This document shows positions 26,258-34,880 of a stretch of 64,000 nucleotides of DNA, in pieces. Source of the DNA: Fusibacter_C sp942493125. Its GTDB lineage: Bacteria > Bacillota > Clostridia > Peptostreptococcales > Acidaminobacteraceae. The stretch lies in the NCBI GenBank assembly GCA_942493125.1, contig OW818667.1, positions 2,542,001 to 2,606,000 of the forward strand. Reading direction: 5' to 3'. Both the position numbers and the translations under genes were made by a program. The first letter of the stretch is position 1; every line of letters begins with the position of its first letter. The notes under the pieces were generated by a model, which worked only from the letters and a program-made list of their open reading frames with translations, did not search any database and had not been told where the DNA came from.

Positions 26258-27384
26258 GCTATGATTTTATAGATATTGATGCAGAAGAATTATACAACGA
26301 CTTAACTCAAAAACTTGAAGTAGCAGTACAAGAACCACTTTATCCTGGTGATGAAAGAAAGATCTTTGGAGAGGCAATGGTATCTGTTATTCTTGCATGT
26401 AATGCAAAAATGAATGATAGTGCAAAACAAAGGTTACTTAGATATGCGAGACGAACAGCGTTGGATGCAATTGGTGAACGAGTTGGTGAGTCGAGACTTG
26501 TAGCAACGTCATCATCGACGATTTTGAGACTTGCAATTCAGTCTGTATTACCAACTAACGTCATTATTCCAAAAGGTGTCAGAATTACAGCTGATTCAGA
26601 AGCTTACTTTGCAACTGTGAAAGAGGCAGTGATTACTGCCGGTAATCTGCATGTTGATGTCGAAGCAAAGTGCACGACACCTGGAAGCAAGTATAACGAC
26701 TTTCCAATAGGAAGTGTTAAAACGCTTGTTGATTTAATCCCTTACATTAGCAGTGTAAGCAATCTTACAATTTCGAGTGGCGGAGATGATGGAGAGCCCT
26801 ATACAGACGAGGGCGACAATAGTTATCGAGAAAGGATTCGGTTAGCACCAGCAAAATTTTCAACCGCAGGAACTGAAAGTGCATACGAATTTTATGCAAA
26901 GTCAGCAGATGTTACTGTAGGAGACGTCAAAGTATTTTCTCCAACAGAAGGCGTAACAAAAATTATTCTACTTCTAAAAGATGGAAACATACCATCTGGG
27001 AGCGTAATAGAAAAAGTTGCCAGTGTAGTTACAGATCCAAAAATAAAGCCGTTGACTGATCATATTATTGTTGAGGCACCTTCAGAAGTTCTGTATGATA
27101 TAGAGCTGCATTATTATGTAAGAGCTGAAGATGAAGGTGATGCAATCAGCAACATCGAGGGAGAAGGTGGCGCGATTGAACGTTATATCGCTTGGCAATC
27201 CGCTGCATTAAAAAGAGACATCAATCCGGATGAACTCAAAAAGCACATATTATCACCGTCATGGTCAGTAAATGGCATTGGAGCAAATAGAGCAGAAATT
27301 ACACTGCCTTTGTATCAAGTGATTGGAATAGATCAAGTAGCTCGATTCAGCGGGACTATTTCAGTTACTCATGAGGTGATTTAA
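26254..27384 (+). CDS. baseplate assembly protein J
   Basis: A 376-residue member of the baseplate J family, with DAIGERVGESRLVATSS-like text near 72-87, a GGDDGEPYTDEGDNSYRERI loop and a C-terminal HYYVRAEDEGDA strand. It forms the wedge arm to which gpI attaches. It is coupled by overlaps on both sides (W, J, I order as in P2). Confidence 0.92.
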   Translation: MSYDFIDIDAEELYNDLTQKLEVAVQEPLYPGDERKIFGEAMVSVILACNAKMNDSAKQRLLRYARRTALDAIGERVGESRLVATSSSTILRLAIQSVLPTNVIIPKGVRITADSEAYFATVKEAVITAGNLHVDVEAKCTTPGSKYNDFPIGSVKTLVDLIPYISSVSNLTISSGGDDGEPYTDEGDNSYRERIRLAPAKFSTAGTESAYEFYAKSADVTVGDVKVFSPTEGVTKIILLLKDGNIPSGSVIEKVASVVTDPKIKPLTDHIIVEAPSEVLYDIELHYYVRAEDEGDAISNIEGEGGAIERYIAWQSAALKRDINPDELKKHILSPSWSVNGIGANRAEITLPLYQVIGIDQVARFSGTISVTHEVI

Positions 27385-27953
27385 TGAAACTTGATGATTT
27401 AGATTTTGTAAAATTAATTCCTGAATTCATGCGCGATGATGAAGCAATCAAAGTATTTGCTGAGGTGCTTAACGAAGTTTCTCATAAAATCGCACTAAAA
27501 TGTCAGACTTTGGGCACCTGGAATCATATAGATGAATTGTCAGTTGAAGAGCTTGACGAACTCGCTTGGGAACTGAATATTGATTGGTACAATAAAAAGT
27601 CTTCAATCGAAGTTAAGCGTGAAATTATAAAAAACTCTGATCTTGTACACTCTAGAAGGGGAACAAAATGGGCAGTTGAGCAACTTGTTAAATCCTATTT
27701 TGGAAGCGGAAAGGTCCAAGAATGGTATGAATATGACGGAGCGCCATATCGATTTAAGGTAATTACATCAAATGCTGAAATCACTGAGACACTAATGCAA
27801 GAGTTCTTAAGAGCAGTTGAGAAATCAAAAAACGTCAGAAGCTGGCTTGAAGCTGTGACAATTGAGCTTGGAAGTAGCTTAACAATATATACTGGCATTG
27901 CTTATCACATAGTTACTAAAGAAACACATATTGTAGGGGGTGAACTAATTTGA
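27384..27953 (+). CDS. tail protein I
   Basis: A 189-residue P2 gpI-type protein with the conserved LPEF-like start (LIPEFMRDDEA), DELAWELNIDWY (about 53-64) and RRGTKWAVEQLV (about 91-102). It links the baseplate wedge to the tail fibre. Confidence 0.9.
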   Translation: MKLDDLDFVKLIPEFMRDDEAIKVFAEVLNEVSHKIALKCQTLGTWNHIDELSVEELDELAWELNIDWYNKKSSIEVKREIIKNSDLVHSRRGTKWAVEQLVKSYFGSGKVQEWYEYDGAPYRFKVITSNAEITETLMQEFLRAVEKSKNVRSWLEAVTIELGSSLTIYTGIAYHIVTKETHIVGGELI

Positions 27954-29242
27954 TGAATAGCATAGTAACAAACAAAGGTAACGCACTCCTTGCAAAAGGC
28001 TTGACTGGAATACCGATAGAGTTTTCAAAAATCGCACTGGGAGATGGCAACTTAGGTGCTATTGATCCTAAGGAACTGAACAATATCATTTCTACAAGAG
28101 TAGAGTCTGCAGTCTCAAGCATCAATTTAGAGGGCGAAGGAATTGCCTCAGTAAGCGCTGCTTTCAGTAATGAAGCCTTAGAAGTAGGTTTCTACTATAG
28201 AGAATGCGGTTTGTTTGCGATTGATCCAGATGAAGGTGAGATACTTTATTCCTATGGAAACGCTGCAGAATATGCAGAATATATTGCGCCTACTGGTTCA
28301 TCAACACTGATTGAAAAAGTGATTAAACTTGTACTCACGATGGGCGACGCTGTAAATGTCATTGTAGAGCTTTCCTCAGATGTTGTTGCTACGAGGGATT
28401 ATGTAAATCAAGAATTCAACATGATTACACCTGAATTTATTCTTGCTAAAATCAAGACTGTAGATGGATCAGGCAGTGGATTAGACGCTGATACGGTTAA
28501 GGGTTATGTCCCATTAAGCTCGGAATCCTATACTGCAGCAGATGTTCTTGCTAAGCTTTTGACTGTAGATGGTCCGGGTAGCGGACTTAATGCTGACTTA
28601 CTTGATGGGTTATCTATTCTTGATATAGGGGCTATGAATAGTATAACAAGTTATGGCTCTACCTCAGACCCCAATACACCAGTGGCGCCATTTATATTAA
28701 CAAATCATGCTAATGGTCCGGTTGCAGCTACATTTTTCTATATTATGACTGTTGGATATGGAGATATATATGGTGCAGTTACCCAGAACTTTATGCAATT
28801 AGCGATCCCATATAATTCAACTAACACTATGTATTACAGATATCGCGCCGCTAGTGTTTGGGGACCTTGGCTACAAGTAGCAAGGACAGATTCACCAGCT
28901 TTTACTGGAAACCCAACTGCACCTACTCCAGTAATAACTGACAATGATACATCGATAGCAACAACAGCTTATGTGCGATCACAAGAGCTAAAGGGTCAAG
29001 TAACGGTTACTAACACAGGTTGGGCAGCCAGCTCAATTCCTGGATATGTGTTTAAGCAAGCCCCAATTGCAGGAGTAGCTGCAGCAGACTATCCTAGTGG
29101 CGGTTTTATTGGGGCATCATTCCCAATTGCAAAAGCGGCTGGCATTGAATATGTGGAATGTTATGCAGGAGGCATTGTGCTGGCTGGTACTAGCGTACCT
29201 ACAGGTAGTGTAACATTTGATTATGTTATAAGAAAGGCGTGA
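27953..29242 (+). CDS. tail fibre (collar-type) protein
   Basis: The 429-residue protein begins with the tail-collar fibre domain (MNSIVTNKGNALLAKG), which fixes it to the baseplate. Two LLTVDG/IKTVDG-type repeats (about 163-217) follow, then a pyocin-knob-like domain (SVWGPWLQVA near 300-310) and a short C-terminal head. It should determine host binding. ATG 27953 overlaps the gpI stop. Confidence 0.85.
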   Translation: MNSIVTNKGNALLAKGLTGIPIEFSKIALGDGNLGAIDPKELNNIISTRVESAVSSINLEGEGIASVSAAFSNEALEVGFYYRECGLFAIDPDEGEILYSYGNAAEYAEYIAPTGSSTLIEKVIKLVLTMGDAVNVIVELSSDVVATRDYVNQEFNMITPEFILAKIKTVDGSGSGLDADTVKGYVPLSSESYTAADVLAKLLTVDGPGSGLNADLLDGLSILDIGAMNSITSYGSTSDPNTPVAPFILTNHANGPVAATFFYIMTVGYGDIYGAVTQNFMQLAIPYNSTNTMYYRYRAASVWGPWLQVARTDSPAFTGNPTAPTPVITDNDTSIATTAYVRSQELKGQVTVTNTGWAASSIPGYVFKQAPIAGVAAADYPSGGFIGASFPIAKAAGIEYVECYAGGIVLAGTSVPTGSVTFDYVIRKA

Positions 29243-29246
29243 TGGC

Positions 29247-29831
29247 ATGGCTGTAGGAAAAACAAATATAGGTGGCAGTGAAAGCCTGGACATAAAAGGA
29301 GTGTTGGGCGGATTTGTGGATGCGGCATACTCAAATACCACTAAGATAACAAAAACCGGTAAAGGTGTCTTGACTAGTATTACATCAGTTGTCGGTCAAG
29401 TACAGGGAGCTATTTGGGTAGATGGCGTTTTAAAATGCAATTTTATTATTCCATCTGGAAACCTAATGATAGCCTGCTTGATACCATATACCACAAGCCT
29501 TGAAATCAAGACCAACAATGCAAATGCGTTTTTTGCAAGCTTTAGCACCGGTAGCACTGATTTAAAGAAGGGTGTCCCAGTTATTGACAAGTATAACTAT
29601 ACAACAACTGTAGCTACCAGTTTGATACAAACGGTGTCCGGAAAAGGTTTTGTTCATGCTATTAAATCAACAGGAAATGGTAGAAAACTGGTCTTAGATG
29701 GAGTTACTATTATAGACTATCAAGTAGGCGTTGATGTAGTAGGAACAATGCTTAGGTTTAATTCATCTTTAAATTATTACTCAACATACGCTTTTGGAAT
29801 AACAGAACAAGCTATGTATACACTAGATTAA
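29247..29831 (+). CDS. putative second fibre or receptor-binding protein
   Basis: A 194-residue all-beta protein rich in Thr, Ser and Gly with no assignable family. The central region (about 60-130) has alternating strands like small phage adhesins. It lies four bases after the fibre gene, so a host-recognition role is likely. Confidence 0.5.
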   Translation: MAVGKTNIGGSESLDIKGVLGGFVDAAYSNTTKITKTGKGVLTSITSVVGQVQGAIWVDGVLKCNFIIPSGNLMIACLIPYTTSLEIKTNNANAFFASFSTGSTDLKKGVPVIDKYNYTTTVATSLIQTVSGKGFVHAIKSTGNGRKLVLDGVTIIDYQVGVDVVGTMLRFNSSLNYYSTYAFGITEQAMYTLD

Positions 29832-29843
29832 TAAGGAGGCTTT

Positions 29844-30122
29844 ATGATAGTCATATATGAAGATCCGCAGTATGAAATGCCAGATGGTACAATATGGCAC
29901 TTAACTGTATTTGACACCATGGTTTTAGATTTAGATGGTCAAATAGTAAATTGTCATTCTATGGTAAGGGTACCAAATGCGGAAGAGTTAGCGCAAGCCG
30001 AGGTTGATAAAGTGAAGCAGGAGAGAATTTCTTATCTAAAAGAAACAATCGGGAATAAGAAATTACTGGATATGGATTGTACCATAGAGCAGACCGAATT
30101 AAGAGATCTGTTAGGTTTATAA
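29844..30122 (+). CDS. hypothetical fibre-associated protein
   Basis: A 92-residue protein with a beta N-terminal half (YEMPDGTIWHLTVFDTM) and a C-terminal amphipathic helix (about 55-80). It sits at the end of the tail module with a GGAGG site. It may be a fibre chaperone or a small tail protein; no family is recognised. Confidence 0.5.
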   Translation: MIVIYEDPQYEMPDGTIWHLTVFDTMVLDLDGQIVNCHSMVRVPNAEELAQAEVDKVKQERISYLKETIGNKKLLDMDCTIEQTELRDLLGL

Positions 30123-30143
30123 AATCAAACTTAAGGGGGGTAT

Positions 30144-30917
30144 ATGGACGTAACGTCTTTGATACTTGTAGGCCTTTTTGGTTCCGGCGGTGTTGTGGCA
30201 CTCATAACTATTTTGTTACAACATCGCCAGCGTATGTTGGAATTGGAAATGGAAAAGGTAAAATCTGAAGCTAAAGATAAAGAACACGATGTCAAGATCA
30301 GACAAATAATTGTCGGAAAAGTTCCTCTGGAGCATCATCCACTATTCGCCACAATTGATGAAATTGAATTTTACTTTCTAAGATCATTTAGTTTACCAGA
30401 CTTAGGAAGGACTATCATCATAAGAGAAATGTGCGTGAATATGCTAAGAGCTTGGCGATATGTAATAAAAAATTATGCCATAGAGGCACAGGTGTGCTTT
30501 GATAAGTGCAATTTTAAGCATTTTGGAAATTGTAATAAATCTGAAAATATGTTCAGTAAAATGTTAATTGAAGGCACCGAAAGATATTCCACTAGTTGGG
30601 ATATGTCAAATAAACATGATGTGTTTGGTAAATTAGCATACGATCCTGAATCATTGGCTACAATGCGTGTGTTTATTCCAATATTCCAGTCGTGGCATCG
30701 TTCAAGAGAGGAAGTTGTTAGATTAGCATCTCATGAAATACCAGGTTCAGGACTAAACGTCGATTGCCATGGTGATTGGTGGGATGTAATGACAATATAT
30801 CAATATGCTTTTGTACAAATGAAGTATGATGCTTTGAATGCAATGCACGCATTAAACGGTGAGCTGACAGGAAAAAAGTTCTTGGGCATTACTGTAGGTG
30901 ATTTCCCACACAAATAG
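30144..30917 (+). CDS. membrane-anchored phage protein of unknown function
   Basis: The 257-residue protein has one N-terminal membrane segment (about 6-25, with no signal cleavage site), a charged helical stalk (26-55) and a soluble domain with a C-x3-C-x7-C cysteine cluster. It lies just before the amidase, so it could belong to lysis or to superinfection control. No family is recognised. Confidence 0.5.
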   Translation: MDVTSLILVGLFGSGGVVALITILLQHRQRMLELEMEKVKSEAKDKEHDVKIRQIIVGKVPLEHHPLFATIDEIEFYFLRSFSLPDLGRTIIIREMCVNMLRAWRYVIKNYAIEAQVCFDKCNFKHFGNCNKSENMFSKMLIEGTERYSTSWDMSNKHDVFGKLAYDPESLATMRVFIPIFQSWHRSREEVVRLASHEIPGSGLNVDCHGDWWDVMTIYQYAFVQMKYDALNAMHALNGELTGKKFLGITVGDFPHK

Positions 30918-30932
30918 ATTTGAAAGGATGAT

Positions 30933-31655
30933 ATGATGAAATACTTACTCATAGGTGATGCAGGCCACAAACTGGATACCGCTGGCAAGCGGACACCTAG
31001 ATTTTTAGATGGCACACAAATAAGAGAGTACGAGTTTAATAGGCCGGTAGTCGACAAGATGCTGGCATTAGCGTCCAAGTACGGCATCGAGACGTTTGAC
31101 ACGGCACCGGAGCACAAAGAGGTATCACTTAAGGTCAGGACTGATCGGGCCAACAAAGCGGCTAAAGACTTTCTTGCAAAAAATCCAGACGGTATTGTAC
31201 TCTTTGTATCCGTGCATTACAATGCACATCGAGAAACATGGGACGGATCATTGGCTGAAGGCATTGAGACTTACCACATGCCTGGCAGCGTAAAAGGCAA
31301 GTTACTTGCTGAGTCGGTGCATGCTGAGATAATCAAGGGCACTAAGCAAGTAAACCGAGGAATAAAAACCGCAAATTTCGACGTTTTAGTTTATACGACT
31401 ATGCCGGCAATCCTTTGTGAGTTTGGCTTTATGGATGATCCATATGAGGCTAAGCGAATGAAGGATTTTGCATTTCAAGAGGAATGTGCTCGCGAGGGCA
31501 TTGATGGTGTACGCAAGTACCTAGGCATCTACTCAGAGCCTCAATCAAATCTAGAGATGGATAAACTACGAGAAGATAACAAGTCGCTCTTGGCTGAACT
31601 ATCAAAATACAAAGATGTGATTAGCCAGATTGCTTCTATTACTAAGGGGGTGTAG
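30933..31655 (+). CDS. N-acetylmuramoyl-L-alanine amidase (Amidase_3), endolysin
   Basis: The 240-residue protein has the zinc amidase pattern: GDAGH near the start (first His), a conserved Glu in the GTQIREYEFNR segment, SVHYNAH (second His), and ILCEFGFMDDP with the catalytic Glu. It cuts the stem peptide from glycan in peptidoglycan. The C-terminal 30 residues form a helix rather than a clear wall-binding domain. It is followed by a second wall-type gene and a holin. Confidence 0.9.
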   Translation: MMKYLLIGDAGHKLDTAGKRTPRFLDGTQIREYEFNRPVVDKMLALASKYGIETFDTAPEHKEVSLKVRTDRANKAAKDFLAKNPDGIVLFVSVHYNAHRETWDGSLAEGIETYHMPGSVKGKLLAESVHAEIIKGTKQVNRGIKTANFDVLVYTTMPAILCEFGFMDDPYEAKRMKDFAFQEECAREGIDGVRKYLGIYSEPQSNLEMDKLREDNKSLLAELSKYKDVISQIASITKGV

Positions 31656-31656
31656 T

Positions 31657-32466
31657 ATGGACTATTTCAAACCAATTGATCCGGATATGTCACATATGAT
31701 CAAGGCAATCCAACGTAAGTTTGGCATCACAGTGGATGGCTCTCAAGGTCCTCAAACACTAGCGACTATATTCGAGGCGCTCGGTTGTGCTGAGTACCCT
31801 TACACTTTTAGCGCTTATGGTGCCGACATCACTGTAATGTATCCGAATCAGCTGAGAGTAGCACACGGCCAGGGAAAAAGCATCAATCAGTTTTACCAAG
31901 GATCTAGTGGCCAATATAATAATGGCAAGCAAATTGGATCTCTGGCTATGGATAAGGGAAAGGTCTTGTACGATCAAGCGTGTCACTCATGGATGCACGC
32001 AGTAGGTTGTGAAGCTTTTCCTGAGGGCGTAATCTTTCTCACCAAAGATGGAAAGGTAAAGTATGAACGTGCTCGGTACCTTAAGGATATCAGTACGCCT
32101 CTAGGTGAGATCGTATGGCTGGTAGGCGGATGCTCTGGCGGTAAAAACTGGAATCCTCCAGCTGAGGGCTTTAAAAGAAATATCTGTTCAGACGGCAAAG
32201 TCAGAGATTACTCTGACGTACTTAGATTAGCGTCAAGAGTCAGCATCTTCTATAAAGCGGGCATGATGTATAGAGTCGCCCATCCAGGCATCACGATGAA
32301 GGGTCTAGACGCTTTGATCGTAAATAATCTCGGAGGTGATCCAAATCTCATCATCCATTTAGATGGTGGCACACCTTATGCAAAAAATTTCACCAAGGCA
32401 TCCGGTACAAAGAGCGTTTTCAATGCTCAGTACCCACAAAAAGCAGTACTGTACTGTGAGAAATAG
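31657..32466 (+). CDS. probable cell-wall-associated phage protein
   Basis: The 269-residue protein starts with a peptidoglycan-binding-like helix turn (IQRKFGITVDGSQGPQTLATIF). Its C-terminal half (GLDALIVNNLGG, LIIHLDGGTPY) weakly resembles phosphodiester glycosidase (NAGPA) domains. ATG 31657 follows AAGGGGG. Its position between amidase and holin suggests a lysis accessory or wall-binding subunit; the enzymatic assignment is weak. Confidence 0.4.
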   Translation: MDYFKPIDPDMSHMIKAIQRKFGITVDGSQGPQTLATIFEALGCAEYPYTFSAYGADITVMYPNQLRVAHGQGKSINQFYQGSSGQYNNGKQIGSLAMDKGKVLYDQACHSWMHAVGCEAFPEGVIFLTKDGKVKYERARYLKDISTPLGEIVWLVGGCSGGKNWNPPAEGFKRNICSDGKVRDYSDVLRLASRVSIFYKAGMMYRVAHPGITMKGLDALIVNNLGGDPNLIIHLDGGTPYAKNFTKASGTKSVFNAQYPQKAVLYCEK

Positions 32467-32475
32467 GGGGCACAT

Positions 32476-32823
32476 ATGATAAGTGAATTACTAAAAACAT
32501 TCTGGCTCGACATTTTAATTGTTCTGGTTTTTATTCTCGTAATGATCGTGCTACTAAGAAAGAACAGGGCCGATCTGGTAAAGAAAATTATATTTGCATT
32601 AGTCGTCCAAGCGGAACAAGTACTTGGTTCAAAAACCGGTGAAGAAAAGTATGCGCATGTAATTTCAGAAATTTATGCGAAGCTTCCGCTTATTCTTCGC
32701 CTCGTGTTTACGCGTGACGACTTTGATCACTACATCGAGGAATGCGTCGATAAGTTAAAAATAAAACTTACAGACGGTAATATTGACCTGTTAACTTATG
32801 CTGAAGAAGTTAGAAGTAAATAG
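32476..32823 (+). CDS. holin, LLH family-like
   Basis: The 115-residue protein has one N-terminal membrane segment (about 10-27), then a basic turn and a helical domain with VVQAEQVLGSKTGEEKY, as in LLH-type (superfamily 6) holins. It would let the amidase reach the wall. It is the last gene of the late operon. Confidence 0.8.
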   Translation: MISELLKTFWLDILIVLVFILVMIVLLRKNRADLVKKIIFALVVQAEQVLGSKTGEEKYAHVISEIYAKLPLILRLVFTRDDFDHYIEECVDKLKIKLTDGNIDLLTYAEEVRSK

Positions 32824-32833
32824 CCATAAAATC

Positions 32834-32863
32834 AATGAGCGGTATTGTCCGCTCATTTTTTTT
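32834..32863 (+). terminator. terminator of the late operon
   Basis: AATGAGCGG (32834-32842) pairs perfectly with CCGCTCATT (32849-32857) over a 6-nt loop and is followed by a run of eight T. It separates the phage late genes from the moron downstream. Confidence 0.92.
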
Positions 32864-33006
32864 CATTTATTTCTTGAAAAATAGAAATGAATATTTGCTT
32901 GAAAATTTTGTAGAAATGCAAAAATCATATGCAAGTAGATGATTCTGATTAAGCATATATGTAATTATTTGGGATATAAATGAAGTAGATAAATATAATT
33001 AAAGTA

Positions 33007-33015
33007 TGATATAAT
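33007..33015 (+). promoter_or_regulatory. extended -10 promoter of the Panacea operon
   Basis: TGATATAAT is an extended -10 (TGN plus consensus TATAAT at 33010-33015) about 27 bases before the gene. There is no clear -35. It gives the AT-rich moron its own transcription independent of the phage operon. Confidence 0.6.
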
Positions 33016-33041
33016 AATATGAAAACATGGAGGTGGCTATT

Positions 33042-33542
33042 ATGTATGATGTATTTTATGTTGCTGCATATGCTATAAATCGTGCAATTGAAGTTGGTTC
33101 TCCAATAAGTAATCTCTCATTACAGAAGATTTTATATTATATTCAAGCTGCATTTTTAGTAGAAAAAAACGAAGTTGCTTTTAGTGAACCTATTTTGGCG
33201 TGGAAATATGGACCTGTAGTAGAATCAGTTTATCATGAATATAAAATTCATTCCAATTCTTGTATAGATAGAAAAATAGTATCAAGACAATATTTTGATT
33301 TTGATTCTGAAGACTATTTTATTGTGCAAAAAATAGATTTGGATAATGAAATAGAGTCTGCAGATATGATGATTTTTAATAAAATTATTGATTCCAAGTG
33401 CAAAATCAATCCATTAAAGTTAGTACAACTTACTCACGAAGAACAACCTTGGAAAGAAGCAAATTTAAATGGCAATACCATAATTGATATTGATAGTATT
33501 AGAAATTATTTCGAAAGGCATAAAGATAAATTATGGACATAA
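33042..33542 (+). CDS. Panacea (DUF4065/SocA-like) antitoxin-type protein
   Basis: The 166-residue protein matches the Panacea domain: NLSLQKILYYIQAAFL (about 24-39), ILAWKYGPVVESVYHEYK (about 52-69) and HEEQPWKEA. Panacea proteins act as neutralising partners for many unrelated toxins. ATG 33042 lies behind GGAGGTGG. The stop overlaps the next gene by 10 bp, as in two-gene toxin-antitoxin units. The DNA is markedly more AT-rich than the phage genes, consistent with a late-acquired moron. Confidence 0.85.
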   Translation: MYDVFYVAAYAINRAIEVGSPISNLSLQKILYYIQAAFLVEKNEVAFSEPILAWKYGPVVESVYHEYKIHSNSCIDRKIVSRQYFDFDSEDYFIVQKIDLDNEIESADMMIFNKIIDSKCKINPLKLVQLTHEEQPWKEANLNGNTIIDIDSIRNYFERHKDKLWT

Positions 33543-34486
33543 AGGAATATCTTGATAAAGTAAACGACTTGGAAGTTGAAGATGTAATTTCAATGAATCC
33601 ATCTTTAATATTAGAGATGACAAATTCACTATACAAAGACAATCAACGACATAAATATTCAGATATTCTTTCCTACATAATAAGCTTTGAAAACAATAAT
33701 ACTCAAAATACCGCAATAAATGAGGACTTATTATATTTATCTATTAAGTTAGGAGCTATACAAACCTATCTTGAAAGTATAAAAAATGAAAATTCTAATA
33801 AATTATTGAAATTGGTTGATCATATTGAGTTAGAAATTAATCGAAAAGAATATTTCGAAGCGATGACAAGCAAAAAATATAATGTAATGAGTAAGAGTTT
33901 TGTAGATAAAATTGAGGAACATAAAAGCAATTTAGAAGTTTTAAAGTCAGATGTGAATAAAGAACAATCGCAGTTAGATAAAATGAAAGAGTCCGTAACA
34001 AATGCTACAAAATCAATTGAAACTGTACAAAGTCAGTCTAATGAAACGACTAAAAAAATTAATGATGTTTATGTGCAATTTATAACAATTTTAGGAATTT
34101 TTACAGCCATTGTATTTGCCTTGTTTGGTGGAATATCATCGATGGGTGAAATAGTAACATTATTTTCGAACTCATCTATAAGTATTTATAAAGCTACTAC
34201 AATAATTTTATTATGCTCAGCAACAATGCTTAATACACTTTATTTATTTGTCTATTTAATTGGAAAATTAATTGATAAACCAGTTGGTTTTCAATGTAAA
34301 GGTAGTCATGTGTGTAAATGCGAAAAGGTAAAATTAAGTTGCAGAATAAGAAATAAACATGGAGTTTTGTTGTACATAAACAGAACAATAGTGATTATTT
34401 CAACAATTATAGTTTTAGCATACATCGCGGATAGTAATCAACTAATCACAAAAATAATGGATGGGATAATGAGAAGTAGTAAATAG
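33533..34486 (+). CDS. coiled-coil membrane protein, candidate Panacea partner (toxin/effector)
   Basis: The 317-residue protein has a soluble helical N-terminus (1-115), a coiled coil (about 120-180), a membrane segment (about 184-206), a second (about 222-246), a cytosolic or outer loop with a Cys cluster (C-x6-C-x-C-x7-C, about 256-272) and a third membrane segment (about 285-305). I recognise no family. Its start lies in the end of the Panacea gene, so the two are coupled. The likely role is a membrane-acting toxin or defence effector held by the Panacea protein. Confidence 0.7.
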   Translation: MDIKEYLDKVNDLEVEDVISMNPSLILEMTNSLYKDNQRHKYSDILSYIISFENNNTQNTAINEDLLYLSIKLGAIQTYLESIKNENSNKLLKLVDHIELEINRKEYFEAMTSKKYNVMSKSFVDKIEEHKSNLEVLKSDVNKEQSQLDKMKESVTNATKSIETVQSQSNETTKKINDVYVQFITILGIFTAIVFALFGGISSMGEIVTLFSNSSISIYKATTIILLCSATMLNTLYLFVYLIGKLIDKPVGFQCKGSHVCKCEKVKLSCRIRNKHGVLLYINRTIVIISTIIVLAYIADSNQLITKIMDGIMRSSK

Positions 34487-34680
34487 TAAATAATTTTTCT
34501 ATTAGAAATTGAAAACTAAACCAAAATAAAAAGCGTCCATAAGGACGCTTCGTTTTTTATTTCCCATCATTTTCCCACTAAAATTATGACAATTTACAAA
34601 ATATTATAATATTATACATGACATAGAATGTTGAAATTCAAACAAATGAAACGCTACAAGGAAATATGAAACGATTTTTT
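34487..34680. other. AT-rich non-coding arm next to attR
   Basis: Apart from the terminator at 34531-34558 this stretch is AT-rich with runs such as ATATTATAATATTATA (34603-34618) and no supported gene. It is the phage side of the attachment site and may hold integrase arm sites. Confidence 0.5.
34531..34558 (+). terminator. terminator of the Panacea operon
   Basis: AAGCGTCC pairs with GGACGCTT across ATAA, followed by CG and six T. It closes the moron. Confidence 0.9.
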
Positions 34681-34723
34681 TGAAATCCGTTGGTTGGAGG
34701 TTCGAACCCTCTTGGGTGCACCA
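34681..34723 (+). other. attR: displaced 3' half of a tRNA gene
   Basis: Positions 34696-34718 have a T stem and TTCGAAC T loop, the 3' acceptor strand TGGGTGC (34713-34719), the discriminator A and an encoded CCA (34721-34723). The anticodon-stem 3' strand (TCCGT) and a 5-nt variable loop precede it, but the 5' half is absent: upstream bases do not pair. This is the pattern left when a phage integrates into a tRNA 3' end. The intact copy should be at the left end of the prophage. The tRNA's identity cannot be told from this half. Confidence 0.85.
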
Positions 34724-34744
34724 ATACATAGAAGCAAAAAACAA

Positions 34745-34799
34745 AATAGTGCATCAATGCTATGACTTTTGAAAGTCAACATTGATGCACTATTTTTTT
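34745..34799 (+). terminator. terminator downstream of the tRNA remnant
   Basis: AATAGTGCATCAATG (34745-34759) pairs perfectly with its complement at 34780-34794 and a T run follows. It is the native terminator of the interrupted tRNA gene, now separated from it. Confidence 0.9.
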
Positions 34800-34808
34800 C
34801 GCTTATTG

Positions 34809-34836
34809 TTGACATATGTCGGAAACGGCGTATAAT
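34809..34836 (+). promoter_or_regulatory. consensus sigma-A promoter of the ORP-like operon
   Basis: TTGACA (34809-34814) and TATAAT (34831-34836) are both perfect and 16 bp apart. The 28-bp unit matches the promoter at 38381-38408 at 24 positions. A GACATATGTC palindrome begins inside the -35 and extends into the spacer, where a repressor would block polymerase. Confidence 0.9.
34811..34820. promoter_or_regulatory. operator palindrome, copy 1
   Basis: GACATATGTC is a perfect 10-bp palindrome overlapping the -35 box and is followed by GGAAAC. Confidence 0.65.
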
Positions 34837-34848
34837 TTAGTTGTAACC

Positions 34849-34858
34849 GACATATGTC
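34849..34858. promoter_or_regulatory. operator palindrome, copy 2
   Basis: A second GACATATGTC, followed by CGAAAC, lies 38 bp after the first, downstream of the -10. Two equal sites on nearly the same face around a consensus promoter are typical of repression. Confidence 0.65.
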
Positions 34859-34880
34859 CGAAACCTTAGGAGGAATTATT

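Noticed and set aside
34681..34723. Complete tRNA gene
   Set aside because: There is no 5' acceptor strand, D arm or pairing anticodon 5' strand; only the 3' half is present.
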